Shown here: positions 17,536 to 27,303 of the stretch, one piece after another | How positions within the stretch are numbered: position 1 is the first letter of the stretch | How the letters are laid out: each line of letters begins with the position of its first letter | Assembly (NCBI GenBank): GCA_029210695.1 | Contig: JARGFH010000001.1 | Coordinates: forward strand, 62,001 to 126,000 | DNA: 64,000 bases | From: Acidimicrobiia bacterium | GTDB lineage: Bacteria > Actinomycetota > Acidimicrobiia > Spongiisociales > JAHEDJ01 | Direction of reading: 5' to 3' | The notes under the pieces: model-generated | Seen by the model: the letters and a program-made list of their open reading frames with translations, nothing else | The model's database searches: none | What the model was told of the DNA's origin: nothing | Made by a program: the position numbers and the translations under genes

Positions 17536-18585
17536 GTGCGGCGTCATCTCCTCATTGCTTTCAGCCTTCTCATTGCTGCCCTCGGCCCGGCCGCCCTCGG
17601 ATCGACCGCGGTCGATCGAGCGCTTGACCTAGCCGAACTGCGTCTCGAGCGCCCGGCGCTCGAAGCTTTGGTAGAGAGCGCCCGCGCCGATTTCGAGGTA
17701 CACAGCGCTGGCTTCGAGTTGAGTCGCGAGGAGCTCGACGCCGTGCTCGCCGAACAGATCGTTGCACTCGACCAGCTCGAGGAGGTGGAAGGCGATCTGC
17801 GCGCCGCTCGCTCCAGGTTCGATGATGGCATCGAGCAGTTGTACATTCGCGGCGGGACGGCGGCATTGACCGTCGTGATGTTCTTCGACGATCCGACTGA
17901 GGCCGGCATCGCCACCCACTACCTCGAAGCTCTCAATGACTCCGAAACCGATTCATTGGGCGACATCGAGGAACTGCTCCCCGTCATGGATGAGCTCAAG
18001 TACACCGCCTTCGACGCGGTCGAGCTGGCCGAAGCCGATTATGCCGAGCGGGAGAGAGCGTTTCTTCTGGCGGCCGGACACCTCGCTGAGCTCGAATCGG
18101 AGCTGGCACGGCTCGACGTGCGTGTTGATCGTCTTACGACGGAGTGGCGCGAATATCGCTTGGGACTAGTTGAGGACGTCCTCCAGGCCACCGGCGCCAC
18201 CGGCGTTCTGGCCGAGGTCACGGCCGAGCAGGGAGCGCTACGCGCGTCGTTGCCACTCGGACCGACAGTCGGCATCCCGCCGGGCCTCGAATCCACCGGC
18301 CGAGTCCTCTCCGGAGTTGCCTCGTGGTACGGGCCGGGTTTCCACGGACGGCGGGCCTCGAGCGGAGCCATCTTCGATGAACGCGACTTCACCGTCGCCC
18401 ACAAGACGCTCGCACACGGGACGTTGCTCCTGGTCACCTTCGGCGACAAGCAGGCCGTCGTCATGGTCAACGATCGGGGGCCGTTCATCGAGGGCCGCTC
18501 GTTCGACCTGTCGAAGGCCGCCGCCCAGTACCTGGGTGTCGGCCTCAACCGGATCAAGGCGGAGGTCCTCGTAGCTGCTCCCTAA
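17536..18585 (+). CDS. Secreted coiled-coil protein with RlpA-like barrel
   Basis: An N-terminal signal-like helix (residues 3-22) is followed by ~200 residues of predicted coiled coil. The C-terminal RlpA-type double-psi beta-barrel is at about 255-345: GVASWYGPGFHGRRASSG, TVAHKTLAHGTLLLVTF, then VMVNDRGPFIEGRSFDLSKA. RlpA domains bind or cleave peptidoglycan glycan strands; the Asp of NDRGPF is conserved. The coiled-coil-plus-barrel layout is common in actinobacterial wall hydrolase-like proteins, and the wall is the likely site of action. The start is a GTG. Confidence 0.82.
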   Translation: MRRHLLIAFSLLIAALGPAALGSTAVDRALDLAELRLERPALEALVESARADFEVHSAGFELSREELDAVLAEQIVALDQLEEVEGDLRAARSRFDDGIEQLYIRGGTAALTVVMFFDDPTEAGIATHYLEALNDSETDSLGDIEELLPVMDELKYTAFDAVELAEADYAERERAFLLAAGHLAELESELARLDVRVDRLTTEWREYRLGLVEDVLQATGATGVLAEVTAEQGALRASLPLGPTVGIPPGLESTGRVLSGVASWYGPGFHGRRASSGAIFDERDFTVAHKTLAHGTLLLVTFGDKQAVVMVNDRGPFIEGRSFDLSKAAAQYLGVGLNRIKAEVLVAAP

Positions 18586-18649
18586 TCCCGGCAGCAGCGG
18601 GGCGACGCTAACCTGCGCACACTTCCTTTTCCCTACCCGTGAGTTTTTC

Positions 18650-20779
18650 ATGATCAAAATCCCTATTCTGACGTCCGACGAACTACGCATCCCCGAGCGC
18701 TATTCACTGCTCTACGAGCTCGCCTTCAACCTCTGGTGGACATGGGATCCGGTTGGTCAGGATCTCTGGCGAACCGTCCATCCGGGTTTGTGGACGGAAT
18801 ACCACAATCCGATCGATTTGCTGCGTGCCCTGGACCCCGATATCTGGGCGGCGCTCGACGAATCTGAGACCTTCCACGACCTGTACACCGAGGCAACGCG
18901 CCGCTTCGAGGAGTACATGAACGACCAGGACACCTGGTGGACCAGGGAGCATGAGAAGGCGCTGCCGTCGGGGCCGATCGCCTATCTGTGCGCCGAATAC
19001 GGTATCCACCAATCGCTTCCGATCTATTCCGGCGGGCTCGGCGTCCTGGCCGGCGATCACACGAAGGCGGCATCAGATCTGGGTCTTCCGTTCGTCGGCA
19101 CGGGTTTGCTCTATCGCCGCGGGTACTTCCGTCAGGAAATCGATGCCACCGGAGATCAGCAGCACATGCATCCTCACCTCGACGTCCGCCAGCTGCCGGT
19201 TCGCCAGGTCGCAGGGCCGACCGGCGGCCAGCTCAAGGTCGCAGTCGATTTCCCCGGCCGCCAAGTCCAGGCGGTCGTCTGGCTGCTCCAGGTCGGGGTG
19301 GTACCGATCCTGCTGCTCGATACCGACATCCCCGAGAACGACCCGGCGGACCGGCCGATCACCCACACCCTCTACGTGCGTGGTCGGGAGATGCGCTTCT
19401 GCCAGGAGATGGTCCTCGGCATCGGGTCGGTCAAGGCGCTGGCCTCGCTCGGGATCGAACCGTCGGCCTGGCACGTCAATGAGGGCCATGCGGCCATGTC
19501 GATTCTCGAGCGGCTAAAGGACACGGTTGCGGAAGGTCACAGCCTCGCGGAAGCCGAGGAACTCGTGCGCTCGAACACGGCTTTCACGCTGCACACTCCG
19601 GTGCCGGCCGGGAACGAAGTCTTCGATTTCTCGCTCGTCGAGCGGTATTTCGGCTACTGGCCGGGCCTGGTCGGTTGCGACCTCGGCTATCTGGCCAGGC
19701 TCGGTGCCTCTCAGGAAGGAGAGGATGGACGTTTCGACCTCGGTGCCATGGCCATCAAGATGGCCTCGACGGTGAACGGCGTCAGCCAGCGCCACGCGGG
19801 CATCGTCAACGACGGCTGGGGCCACCTGTTGCGTACCCCTGCCATCGGCGTTACCAACGGCGTGCATACCCCGGGCTGGATCAGCCGGGACCTCGACCGG
19901 CTCCTCACTCGCCATATCAGCGTCAACTGGCGGCACAAGCTGGTCGACGACCCGGGGGCGTTCGACGCTATTCGCAAGATCGACGACGCAGAACTCTGGG
20001 CAGCCCACCTCAGCCAGAAGCGGCTGTTGACCCGTTTTGCCCGCGGTCGGATTCGCGGGCAGTTCGCCCGGCATGGAGCGTCACCGAACGAACTGCGCTC
20101 GATCGAGACCATGTTTCCCAGCGATCGACTCACGATCGGCTTTGCCCGCCGCTTCGCCGGTTACAAACGGTCCACCCTCATGTTCCACAACAAGCCGTGG
20201 CTCCAGGCCATCCTGACCAATCCGGACCGCCCGGTGCAGATCGTGTTTGCCGGCAAGGCACATCCTGCGGACCAATGGGGAAGCGGACTTCTACAGGAAG
20301 TTCACGAGCTGGCCAACACTCCCGAGTTCAAAGGCCACCTCTATGTCCTCGAGGACTACAGCCTCCGGATGGCCCAGTTCCTCGTTCAGGGTGTCGACGT
20401 GTGGTTGAACAACCCGCGCCCGCCGGAGGAGGCGAGCGGCACGTCCGGCATGAAGGCCGCCCTCAACGGTGCCATCAACGTGTCAACGCCGGACGGCTGG
20501 TGGATCGAAGGCCACAACGGCTCGAACGGCTGGGTCTTCGGAAGCGAGCACGGAAACGGCGACCACGCCGCCCAGGACGGCGAAGACGCCGTGGCGCTCT
20601 ATCACACCCTCCAGGATCAGGTGATACCCACGTTCTTCGACCGTGACGACAAGGGCGTCCCCCACGCCTGGGTGGCGATGATGAAGGAATCGATCATCTC
20701 CGTGATCAACGACTTCTCCACTGCGCGAATGGTGTCCGAGTATGCAGAAAGGGTGTATTTGCCGCTGGTGGGTCACTAG
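18650..20779 (+). CDS. glgP: Alpha-glucan (glycogen/maltodextrin) phosphorylase
   Basis: A GT35 phosphorylase of the short type (709 aa), close in layout to TIGR02094 enzymes. It releases glucose-1-phosphate from alpha-glucans. The PLP-binding Lys602 lies in EASGTSGMKAALNG. Other family blocks include YSGGLGVLAGDHTKAASDLG, WHVNEGHAA and FARRFAGYKR. The N-terminal DUF3417-like NLWWTWDP region is present. No strong ribosome-binding site precedes the ATG, so translation may be leaderless. No other glycogen genes are adjacent. Confidence 0.94.
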   Translation: MIKIPILTSDELRIPERYSLLYELAFNLWWTWDPVGQDLWRTVHPGLWTEYHNPIDLLRALDPDIWAALDESETFHDLYTEATRRFEEYMNDQDTWWTREHEKALPSGPIAYLCAEYGIHQSLPIYSGGLGVLAGDHTKAASDLGLPFVGTGLLYRRGYFRQEIDATGDQQHMHPHLDVRQLPVRQVAGPTGGQLKVAVDFPGRQVQAVVWLLQVGVVPILLLDTDIPENDPADRPITHTLYVRGREMRFCQEMVLGIGSVKALASLGIEPSAWHVNEGHAAMSILERLKDTVAEGHSLAEAEELVRSNTAFTLHTPVPAGNEVFDFSLVERYFGYWPGLVGCDLGYLARLGASQEGEDGRFDLGAMAIKMASTVNGVSQRHAGIVNDGWGHLLRTPAIGVTNGVHTPGWISRDLDRLLTRHISVNWRHKLVDDPGAFDAIRKIDDAELWAAHLSQKRLLTRFARGRIRGQFARHGASPNELRSIETMFPSDRLTIGFARRFAGYKRSTLMFHNKPWLQAILTNPDRPVQIVFAGKAHPADQWGSGLLQEVHELANTPEFKGHLYVLEDYSLRMAQFLVQGVDVWLNNPRPPEEASGTSGMKAALNGAINVSTPDGWWIEGHNGSNGWVFGSEHGNGDHAAQDGEDAVALYHTLQDQVIPTFFDRDDKGVPHAWVAMMKESIISVINDFSTARMVSEYAERVYLPLVGH

Positions 20780-20932
20780 TCGCAGGTCAATAGTCGCGGG
20801 TTGCTAGTGGTCCGTCGCGGATTTGGTGACTTGGTCTCCTGCCGGACGATCCCCGCTGTGGCAGGGTTCGTGGCACTGCCTACCCCGGTCATCAAATAGC
20901 AGACAGACCACTAGTTGCGAGTCGCTTGTTTC
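20777..20932. repeat. Degenerate heptamer array interrupted by a MITE
   Basis: Ignoring the inserted element at 20804-20914, the sequence reads as consecutive heptamers: TAGTCGC, AGGTCAA, TAGTCGC, GGGTTGC, TAGTTGC, GAGTCGC, TTGTTTC. The element splits the fifth unit. The array fills the gap between glgP and the aminotransferase gene. Related arrays occur at 39452-39486 and 50863-50883. Confidence 0.6.
20804..20914. mobile_element. MITE-like element, copy 1 (111 bp including CTAG ends)
   Basis: Begins CTAGTGGTC and ends GACCACTAG. The inverted ends extend imperfectly to about 27 bp, with ATTTGGTGAC on the left matching GTCATCAAAT on the right. It is base-for-base identical to 27702-27812. It is too short to encode a transposase. 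CTAG at both ends fits TA duplication at a CTAG target, as known for IS630-type elements. The empty site would restore a heptamer array. Confidence 0.88.
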
Positions 20933-21044
20933 CTGCGCCAGCACGTCGGCAGTGGTGGCACCCGGGAGGGCGAATACGGGGCCGGTCAAATCGCCCGCCT
21001 GATCGCTGATCCAGCGAAAGACGGCCCCCGGTAGATCCACCTGC

Positions 21045-22217
21045 TCAGAGACGGTCGAGCGCTTTCCGGAGCCCGCGAACTGCCTGAGCGATCCGGTGTT
21101 CGTTTTCGACGAGGGCGAACCGGACGTACCCCTCCCCCGATGCTCCGAACCCAACGCCGGGGCTGACCGCCACCTTGGCACGTTGCAGAAGGTCGATTGC
21201 AAAGTCGACCGAGCCCAGCTCACGGTAGGGGTCGGGAATCGGGGCCCAAACGAACATGGTTCCCTTCGGTGCTTCGGCTTTCCATCCGGCGCGATTGAGT
21301 CCATCGATGAGGACGTCGCGCCTGCGCTTGTAGATCGCGTTCACCTCGGAGACAAAACCGTCACCTTCATTGAGGGCAATGATCGAGGCGATCTGGATGG
21401 GCTGGAACGTGCCGTAGTCGAGGTAGGACTTGAGCTTCGCCAGAGCCGCCACCATCTCGGCGTTCCCAACGACGAAACCGACCCGCCACCCTGCCATCGA
21501 ATGACCTTTGGTCATTGTGTAGAGTTCGACGCCGACGTCCTTGCCGCCCGGGACCTGAAGCAGACTCGGTGGCGAATAGCCGTCGAAAGCCACATCGGCG
21601 TATGCGAAATCGTTGACGACGAATACGCCGTATTCCTTGGCAAAGGCGACGAGTCTGACGAAAAAGTCCTCGTCGACGCACATGGTGGTGGGGTTATGAG
21701 GGAACGAGACGAGGATCACCCGCGGCCGCGGCCAGGAGTCGTGAAAGGTCGCCTCCATCCGATCGAAGAAATCCTCATCGGCGGAGACCGGCACTTTACG
21801 GACCTCGGCCCCGGCCAGAAGCGGGGCGTAGATGTGGATCGGGTAGCTCGGCTCCGGTACGAGTGCAACATCACCCGGCTGCACGAGCGCCCACATGAGG
21901 TGCGATAGGCCCTCTTTGGCGCCGATCGTGTTGATGACTTCCGTCTCGGGATCGAGTTCGATGCCGAACCGTCGCTGGTAGCGGTCTGCAACGGCTTTGC
22001 GGAGATTCGGTATGCCCCTCGACTGCGAATAGCGGTGGTTGCGAGGATTCTGGGCGGCTTCGATCAGTTTCTGGACCACCACCGGGTTCGTCGGAATATC
22101 GGGATTGCCGAATCCGAGGTCAATGATGTCCTCACCCGCCCGTCGTGCCTCACGTTTGAGGCCGTCAACCTTGGCGAAGACGTACGGCGGCAGGCTGTGT
22201 ATGCGGCGAAATTCCAC
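21045..22217 (-). CDS. Class I/II aminotransferase (AlaC-like)
   Basis: A fold-type I PLP aminotransferase. Lys237 in [15 protein letters not shown] is the cofactor lysine; [20 protein letters not shown] and the C-terminal [13 protein letters not shown] arginine complete the family pattern. The sequence resembles glutamate-pyruvate transaminase AlaC and related aspartate/LL-DAP-like enzymes, so alanine synthesis is likely but not certain. GTG 22217 follows GGAGGG by seven bases, better than the GTG/ATG options upstream. Confidence 0.9.
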   Translation of the reverse strand: MEFRRIHSLPPYVFAKVDGLKREARRAGEDIIDLGFGNPDIPTNPVVVQKLIEAAQNPRNHRYSQSRGIPNLRKAVADRYQRRFGIELDPETEVINTIGAKEGLSHLMWALVQPGDVALVPEPSYPIHIYAPLLAGAEVRKVPVSADEDFFDRMEATFHDSWPRPRVILVSFPHNPTTMCVDEDFFVRLVAFAKEYGVFVVNDFAYADVAFDGYSPPSLLQVPGGKDVGVELYTMTKGHSMAGWRVGFVVGNAEMVAALAKLKSYLDYGTFQPIQIASIIALNEGDGFVSEVNAIYKRRRDVLIDGLNRAGWKAEAPKGTMFVWAPIPDPYRELGSVDFAIDLLQRAKVAVSPGVGFGASGEGYVRFALVENEHRIAQAVRGLRKALDRL

Positions 22218-22280
22218 TAGTAGTCCCTCCTGACCGCAGCGTACCAACGGTTCGGTGCGATGTCGGGATTCCCATCCTGG

Positions 22281-25200
22281 TCAGGCATGAGCGAGCCGTT
22301 CGAGCGCTACGTCGATCGGCACGGTCGTCATGCCGATCTCGTCGCTCATGCGGCGTGCCTCTTCGATGAGTGCCCGACGCTCAGGATGATCTGCGGGTAG
22401 GAGCAGGGCACCTGCAACGAGCAGGACAACTGCGTTCGGCGGCGAGCTCCAGTGTTCGGACCAACGGCGCCCTTGTTCTCGCAAAGGCTCTAGTTCACCC
22501 GCTTCCAGGCGATCGAGAGCGTCGAACTCCTCTCGGAATGCTCGCACCCAGGTGTCGGCAGGCAGTTCAGACAACCTATCCCGATACTCGGCGATCAGCT
22601 CCGGGTCACCGGAAGTCAGCGCGCAGTTGCGGGCGTAGTAGATGATGATGCCGTGCGCGTAGGGGAACCCACGCGACAACTCGAGTGCCTCGTCGAGACC
22701 GTCGCGGAACCGGCCTTCTGCCCAGGCGATTGTCATCGATGCCCTCTGGATGGCCTGGAGAAGCTGCGGATCGTCCAGGTCGCCGATCAGTTCCCTCGCC
22801 TTGGCCAACTCTTCTTTCGCGAGAGCAACGTCGCCTTGGTTGGCCGAGGCCGATGACCGATACACGTAGTGGTGTGACCACCAGTCGGCGGGGGCATCCG
22901 CGAAGACGGGGTCTTCGGTGATGGTCGCCGGTGCGTTGAAGTCGCCCATGTAGATCCGGTAGGACGCCCAGTTTCCCGCGAAGAATTGGAGGTGGGACTT
23001 GTCTCCGAGACGCCGCGCTTCCTGGTAGCCGGCCTCAGTGGCTGCGATGCTCTCTTGCGGGTCCGGTGATCCATATCCGATGTTGGCGAGTGCGCGGAGT
23101 TTCGTGCCGACGAGACCGTTTACCTCGGCGATCTTGAGTGCCTCGCGGAGCAGCGCCATGGACTCGCGCGGTCGCCCTTGGTTCGAGAGGGCAGTTCCCC
23201 TCGTGATCATCGATTGTGCGGCAACCTCGTCGAGATCGAGCAGGTCGGCAGCCCGCATGGCCACCAGAGCCGTCGCCGCCGCGTCGCCTTCGCCGGCCAG
23301 CATCTGTCCCCGCGCCAGGGCCATGTAGGCCCTGGTCAGTCCCTCGTCGCCTTCAGGGTCCGGGTGGTCGGCCAGGTAGGGCGCCAGGACTTCAACCGCG
23401 CGTTTGGAACGGTTACTCACGTTGTAGGCCGTACCGAGCAGGCTCATTGCTCGCGCCTCCGTGCTTTGGTCGCCGAGTTCCTGGGCGGCTTCGATGGAGC
23501 GCCGCGCATAGGCCTCGCACTCCTCGTACCGAGCGAGATGCTCGGCTGCAGCTGCGGCTCGCTCGAGGAACGGCAGTAGATCGCCAGGTCCGGTGAAGAA
23601 CTCTTCCGCCTGCTTCGCCAGGCCGAGGCACTGGTCCCAGGCGTTGAGATCATCAGCTCTGTCGATTGCGTCGAGTAGGGCAGCCTTCGCTCGATCACCA
23701 AGTCTCTCAGCATCTTTCGAGTCGGGAGTAGCCCGGAGGGTCTCAACGAGATGGAACGCCACCAGCCCTGCCAGCTCATCATCCTCCAGAGAGGCGAAGA
23801 AGTCGGCGACCTTGAGGTGACGTGCACGACGGACTTCTCGTGAAATGCGGGCGTGGGCAACCTCCCGGATGAGGCCCTGCACGAACCGATACTGACCGCG
23901 CTCAGGTGAACGGGGGTCGCGGACAATTTCCAGCAACTCGTGTCGGACCAGAGGTTCGAGTCCGGACTCGAGGTCCTCTTTGGTCTGATCGGTTAGGAAC
24001 GCCAGGCCTTCCAGACTGAATGAATGACCCATTACGGCTGCGTCCTGCAGCAGGAACCGATGAGCTTCGGCTAGTCGATCGAGGCGAGCTCCGATCACCG
24101 CACTCACAGACTCGGGCACAGCGAGGTCGGTGAGATCGCTGGTGATCTCGAACGTACCGTCGCTTTGCTGGGAGATGACGCCTTGTCCGAGCAGCATGCG
24201 GACGAATTCAACTGCGTACATGGGAACGCCGCCCGACCGTTCGACCACCCCGACGAGTGTCTCCTCTGGGATGCCGGGAACGAGCCCGGAGACGAGCGCC
24301 CCCATATCATCATCGCTGAGTGGGCTGAGATTGAGGGAAATGAAACCCCGCTTGCCGGCGCCCCAGGTCGGCCGTCGATCGAGCAGATCTGCTCGCGCCA
24401 ACGTGATCACGAAGATGGGATGGTCTCGAGACCAATCGGTCATCTCTTCAACGAAGTCCAGCAGAGCCGGGTCGGCCCAGTGGAGATCCTCGAATACGAG
24501 AACCGTCGTTCCCTTGGCGGCAATCCGTTCGAATAGGAGCCGGTAGGCGGCTGCCTGCTCGCTGCCTTCACCGACGTTGCCATCGCGCAGGCCTAGCAAG
24601 GCTTCAATGTGGGGCTCGACCCACCGCTGCTCATCCGGGTCGGGGATGTAGGCGTCGACCATCTCCCGGAGTCGGGTGCGCGATGTGGCGGGATCGTCAG
24701 ATTCTGCGATGCGGGCGCGGTGCCGGACCATCTCACCCACGGCCCAGAAGGCGAGGTTGTCCCCGTAGGCGGGCGAACGACCCTGGTGCCAGTAGATATC
24801 GTGGATGAGACCGTCGATGTACTTCTGGAACTCCCAAACGAGGCGGCTCTTGCCGATCCCCGCCTGGCCGATCACCGAGATGAGGCGGGCCCGCTGCTCG
24901 CGCTCGGCGGCATGGAGCTGGTCTTTGAGCATGCGCAACTCGGGATCGCGGCCTGTAAATGGCGGCTCCAGGCCGTCGTTTCGGAGTGCACCACCGACTT
25001 GGGCGACGATCCGCAAAGCTTTCCAGGCGGGAACCGGCAGCTCTTTGCCCTTCATGTCGAGCGAACCGATGTCTGCGAACTGAATCGAGTCGCCTGCTGC
25101 CCGGTACGTGGTCTCCCCTACGTACACCGTGCCGGGCTCGGCCGATCCTTGCAGCCGGGCGGCTGTGTTGACGAGGTCGCCAATCACCATGCCTTCGGAA

Positions 25201-25748
25201 TTCGTGTCCGACCGCACCGAAGCTTCGCCGGTCAGCACCCCCGCCCTGGCCGCCATTTCGGGAACGCCGGCGTCGGCTCCGAGCTTGGCCACCATGTCGA
25301 CCAGCTCCATGCCGGCACGAACGGCCCGTTCGGCATCATCCTCGTTGGTGGCGACGGCGCCCCAGGCGGCCATGACGGCATCACCGATGAACTTCTCGAC
25401 CACCCCGCCGAAACGTTCGATGATCTCTCTGCTCCGGTCGAAGTAGTCGGAAAGGAATGAACGGACGTCCTCGGCGTCCCGGCCCTCGGAGAACGTTGTG
25501 TAATTGACCAGGTCGACGAAGAGGACCGAGACGATCCGGCGCTCGAGATTGGTATCGGGCCCGGCGGAGGGGGTCGCGGCCGGAGCCGGTGAACCACCTG
25601 CCAGCACCGTGCCGCATTCACCGCAGAACCGATTGCCGGGCGGGTTCTCGGCGCCACAGTTCGAGCAAGCTGCCGCCAGGCTGTTGCCACAATTGCCGCA
25701 GAACTTCTGACGGGCCGGGTTCTCGTGTCCGCAAGTGGGGCAATGCAT
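22281..25748 (-). CDS. Zinc-ribbon class III cyclase-AAA ATPase-TPR protein
   Basis: Two N-terminal zinc ribbons (residues 3-20 and 28-45, four CxxC pairs) precede a class III nucleotide cyclase domain at about 70-245. The metal-binding aspartates are Asp79 (FVDLVNYT) and Asp123 (FIGDAVMAAWG), with Lys119 and the Asn194/Arg198 pair in GDLVNTAARLQ, so catalysis is plausible. An AAA/NB-ATPase follows with Walker A GQAGIGKS (294-301) and a Walker B-like VLVFEDLHWAD. The C-terminal ~500 residues are TPR-like helical repeats. The architecture matches large actinobacterial signalling ATPases of the cyclase-regulator type; the input signal is unknown. All 1155 residues are in one frame. Confidence 0.9.
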   Translation of the reverse strand: MHCPTCGHENPARQKFCGNCGNSLAAACSNCGAENPPGNRFCGECGTVLAGGSPAPAATPSAGPDTNLERRIVSVLFVDLVNYTTFSEGRDAEDVRSFLSDYFDRSREIIERFGGVVEKFIGDAVMAAWGAVATNEDDAERAVRAGMELVDMVAKLGADAGVPEMAARAGVLTGEASVRSDTNSEGMVIGDLVNTAARLQGSAEPGTVYVGETTYRAAGDSIQFADIGSLDMKGKELPVPAWKALRIVAQVGGALRNDGLEPPFTGRDPELRMLKDQLHAAEREQRARLISVIGQAGIGKSRLVWEFQKYIDGLIHDIYWHQGRSPAYGDNLAFWAVGEMVRHRARIAESDDPATSRTRLREMVDAYIPDPDEQRWVEPHIEALLGLRDGNVGEGSEQAAAYRLLFERIAAKGTTVLVFEDLHWADPALLDFVEEMTDWSRDHPIFVITLARADLLDRRPTWGAGKRGFISLNLSPLSDDDMGALVSGLVPGIPEETLVGVVERSGGVPMYAVEFVRMLLGQGVISQQSDGTFEITSDLTDLAVPESVSAVIGARLDRLAEAHRFLLQDAAVMGHSFSLEGLAFLTDQTKEDLESGLEPLVRHELLEIVRDPRSPERGQYRFVQGLIREVAHARISREVRRARHLKVADFFASLEDDELAGLVAFHLVETLRATPDSKDAERLGDRAKAALLDAIDRADDLNAWDQCLGLAKQAEEFFTGPGDLLPFLERAAAAAEHLARYEECEAYARRSIEAAQELGDQSTEARAMSLLGTAYNVSNRSKRAVEVLAPYLADHPDPEGDEGLTRAYMALARGQMLAGEGDAAATALVAMRAADLLDLDEVAAQSMITRGTALSNQGRPRESMALLREALKIAEVNGLVGTKLRALANIGYGSPDPQESIAATEAGYQEARRLGDKSHLQFFAGNWASYRIYMGDFNAPATITEDPVFADAPADWWSHHYVYRSSASANQGDVALAKEELAKARELIGDLDDPQLLQAIQRASMTIAWAEGRFRDGLDEALELSRGFPYAHGIIIYYARNCALTSGDPELIAEYRDRLSELPADTWVRAFREEFDALDRLEAGELEPLREQGRRWSEHWSSPPNAVVLLVAGALLLPADHPERRALIEEARRMSDEIGMTTVPIDVALERLAHA

Positions 25749-26116
25749 GGTCAGGCCCTCATCATCCCCTCAGTCACGCAATTTCTCCCCTCGAGTGTTC
25801 CACAAGATACGCGACGCGCCGGCGTTATGCACCGACCACGCCCGGAACCCGGCTCGCTGGAGTCGGCCCCGACGATGGATCGCGTGTCCATCGGGCAGGG
25901 TTCAGGACTTGATTCTGCGTGGTAGCCCGATGCGCACAGGTACTCCGGATGCGTAGTGCACCGGGGCGCACGACGATTCGGCTGGCTGGTGCAGGAACGT
26001 GGCATCGTCCCACCGCTGCAGCATGACGGCCCGCCGCACGGGACTGGAAGTGGTGAGGGGATAGTCGTTGGCCGTGATCATCTCTCAATATTCGGAATCG
26101 TGACCGCAGCTTCAGT
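25749..26116. other. Intergenic region with no recognised gene
   Basis: These 368 bp separate the cyclase start from the M50 protease stop. Short open frames exist on both strands, but none has a ribosome-binding site or familiar motif. I see no tRNA, terminator hairpin with a U-run, or repeat seen elsewhere in the window. The left end should hold the promoter of the cyclase gene. Confidence 0.5.
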
Positions 26117-27247
26117 TCAGGCGGCCTGAGGCCGCACGTCGCGTAACCTAGCCAGCATCCGGGCGGTTTCGGCCACCGTGGCGAACTGAGCCTGAGTTAT
26201 CGTGCCAACCGGAGTTGACCCTTCCCAGACCACGACAAGCGGCGCAGTCCCTATCTTGTGCAGCAGTCCCGCCGCCGGCTCGTCAGCCTGAACTGCCGGG
26301 TACTCGTCCACCAGTCGGGCAACCGAGCGCACAGACGTCGTCCAACGATCACCGGCCTCCACTGCAGCCAGGGCATCGACCGTCACCACCCCGCCGACCG
26401 ATCCGTCCGGGTCGCCGACCAGATAGAACGGGCGGATCTGCCAGGTCGCATATCTGTCGATGAACGCACCTACGGAGAGCCAATCTCCTTCTACCGGTTC
26501 GGCCGCCGTCATGATGTCACGTGCGGTGACGGCTCCCAGGTCCTTGTTCAGCGACGCGAACTGGATTTCGGCCGTCGCCGCGTTTCTCAGGAACCAGCCG
26601 ATCAACGCTGTCCACAACCCGCCGAATCCGCCGAATACGAGTTGGACCAGGCCCAGTGCGATTAGCGCGGACCCGAAGGTGCGACCCACCTTGCCGGCGG
26701 TTTGCGTTGCCCGTCCCCTATCCCCATGGCGCTTCCACAGCCAGGCGTGCAGGAGACGACCCCCGTCGAGGGGCGCGCCGGGAGTCAAGTTGAAGACCGC
26801 CAATACGATATTGATGAGACCTGCCCATCCAACGATGGCCGCGGGAAGTCCGGTCAGCACGGTGGCGATGCCGTAGAGGCCGGCGCCGAGCAGCACACTG
26901 ATGCCCGGACCAACCCCGGCGATCTCTGCTTCGGCACGGGGGGTTTCAGCCTCGCCCTCGAGCTGGGCGACTCCGCCGAAAGCCCACAGGCTGATGCGTT
27001 CGACTTCGACTCCGTGACGGCGAGCCACGACGGCATGGCCGAGCTCGTGGAGCAATACGCTGCCGAGCAGAGCAGCGGCCGCGATCACCCCTCCCACCAG
27101 ATAGACGGCATCACTCCGGCCGGGAACTGCGGCAGGCAAGAAGCCTCCTGAAGCGGAGAGCGTGATGAGGAAGGCGATCACCAGCACGCTCCAGTTGATT
27201 TCGATTCTGACACCGGCCAGGCGGCCGAGACTGAGATTGTTTCTCAT
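26117..27247 (-). CDS. Site-2 (M50) metalloprotease with CBS domains
   Basis: An intramembrane zinc protease of the Rip3-like group. HELGH (His67, Glu68, His71) in a membrane helix and Asp161 in TPGAPLDGGRLL form the zinc site. About five to six helices occupy residues 15-230. A C-terminal cytoplasmic pair of CBS domains (about 235-365) is expected to sense adenosine-type nucleotides. Such enzymes cleave anti-sigma factors or other membrane proteins; no such partner is adjacent. An AAAGGAG ribosome-binding site precedes the ATG. Confidence 0.92.
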   Translation of the reverse strand: MRNNLSLGRLAGVRIEINWSVLVIAFLITLSASGGFLPAAVPGRSDAVYLVGGVIAAAALLGSVLLHELGHAVVARRHGVEVERISLWAFGGVAQLEGEAETPRAEAEIAGVGPGISVLLGAGLYGIATVLTGLPAAIVGWAGLINIVLAVFNLTPGAPLDGGRLLHAWLWKRHGDRGRATQTAGKVGRTFGSALIALGLVQLVFGGFGGLWTALIGWFLRNAATAEIQFASLNKDLGAVTARDIMTAAEPVEGDWLSVGAFIDRYATWQIRPFYLVGDPDGSVGGVVTVDALAAVEAGDRWTTSVRSVARLVDEYPAVQADEPAAGLLHKIGTAPLVVVWEGSTPVGTITQAQFATVAETARMLARLRDVRPQAA

Positions 27248-27303
27248 GGGATGACTCCTTTCGGGGTCGGGCGACCGGGCAGTCGCCGGGAGGTGTTGTG
27301 AAA

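Noticed and set aside
20804-21304. Open frame that includes the MITE sequence as a protein-coding gene.
   Set aside because: The shared peptide with 27702-28007 comes only from the 111-bp repeat; the flanks differ and show no motif.
25751-26005. 84-residue frame in the 368-bp gap before the cyclase gene.
   Set aside because: No ribosome-binding site, no conserved motif, and a composition typical of random GC-rich frames.
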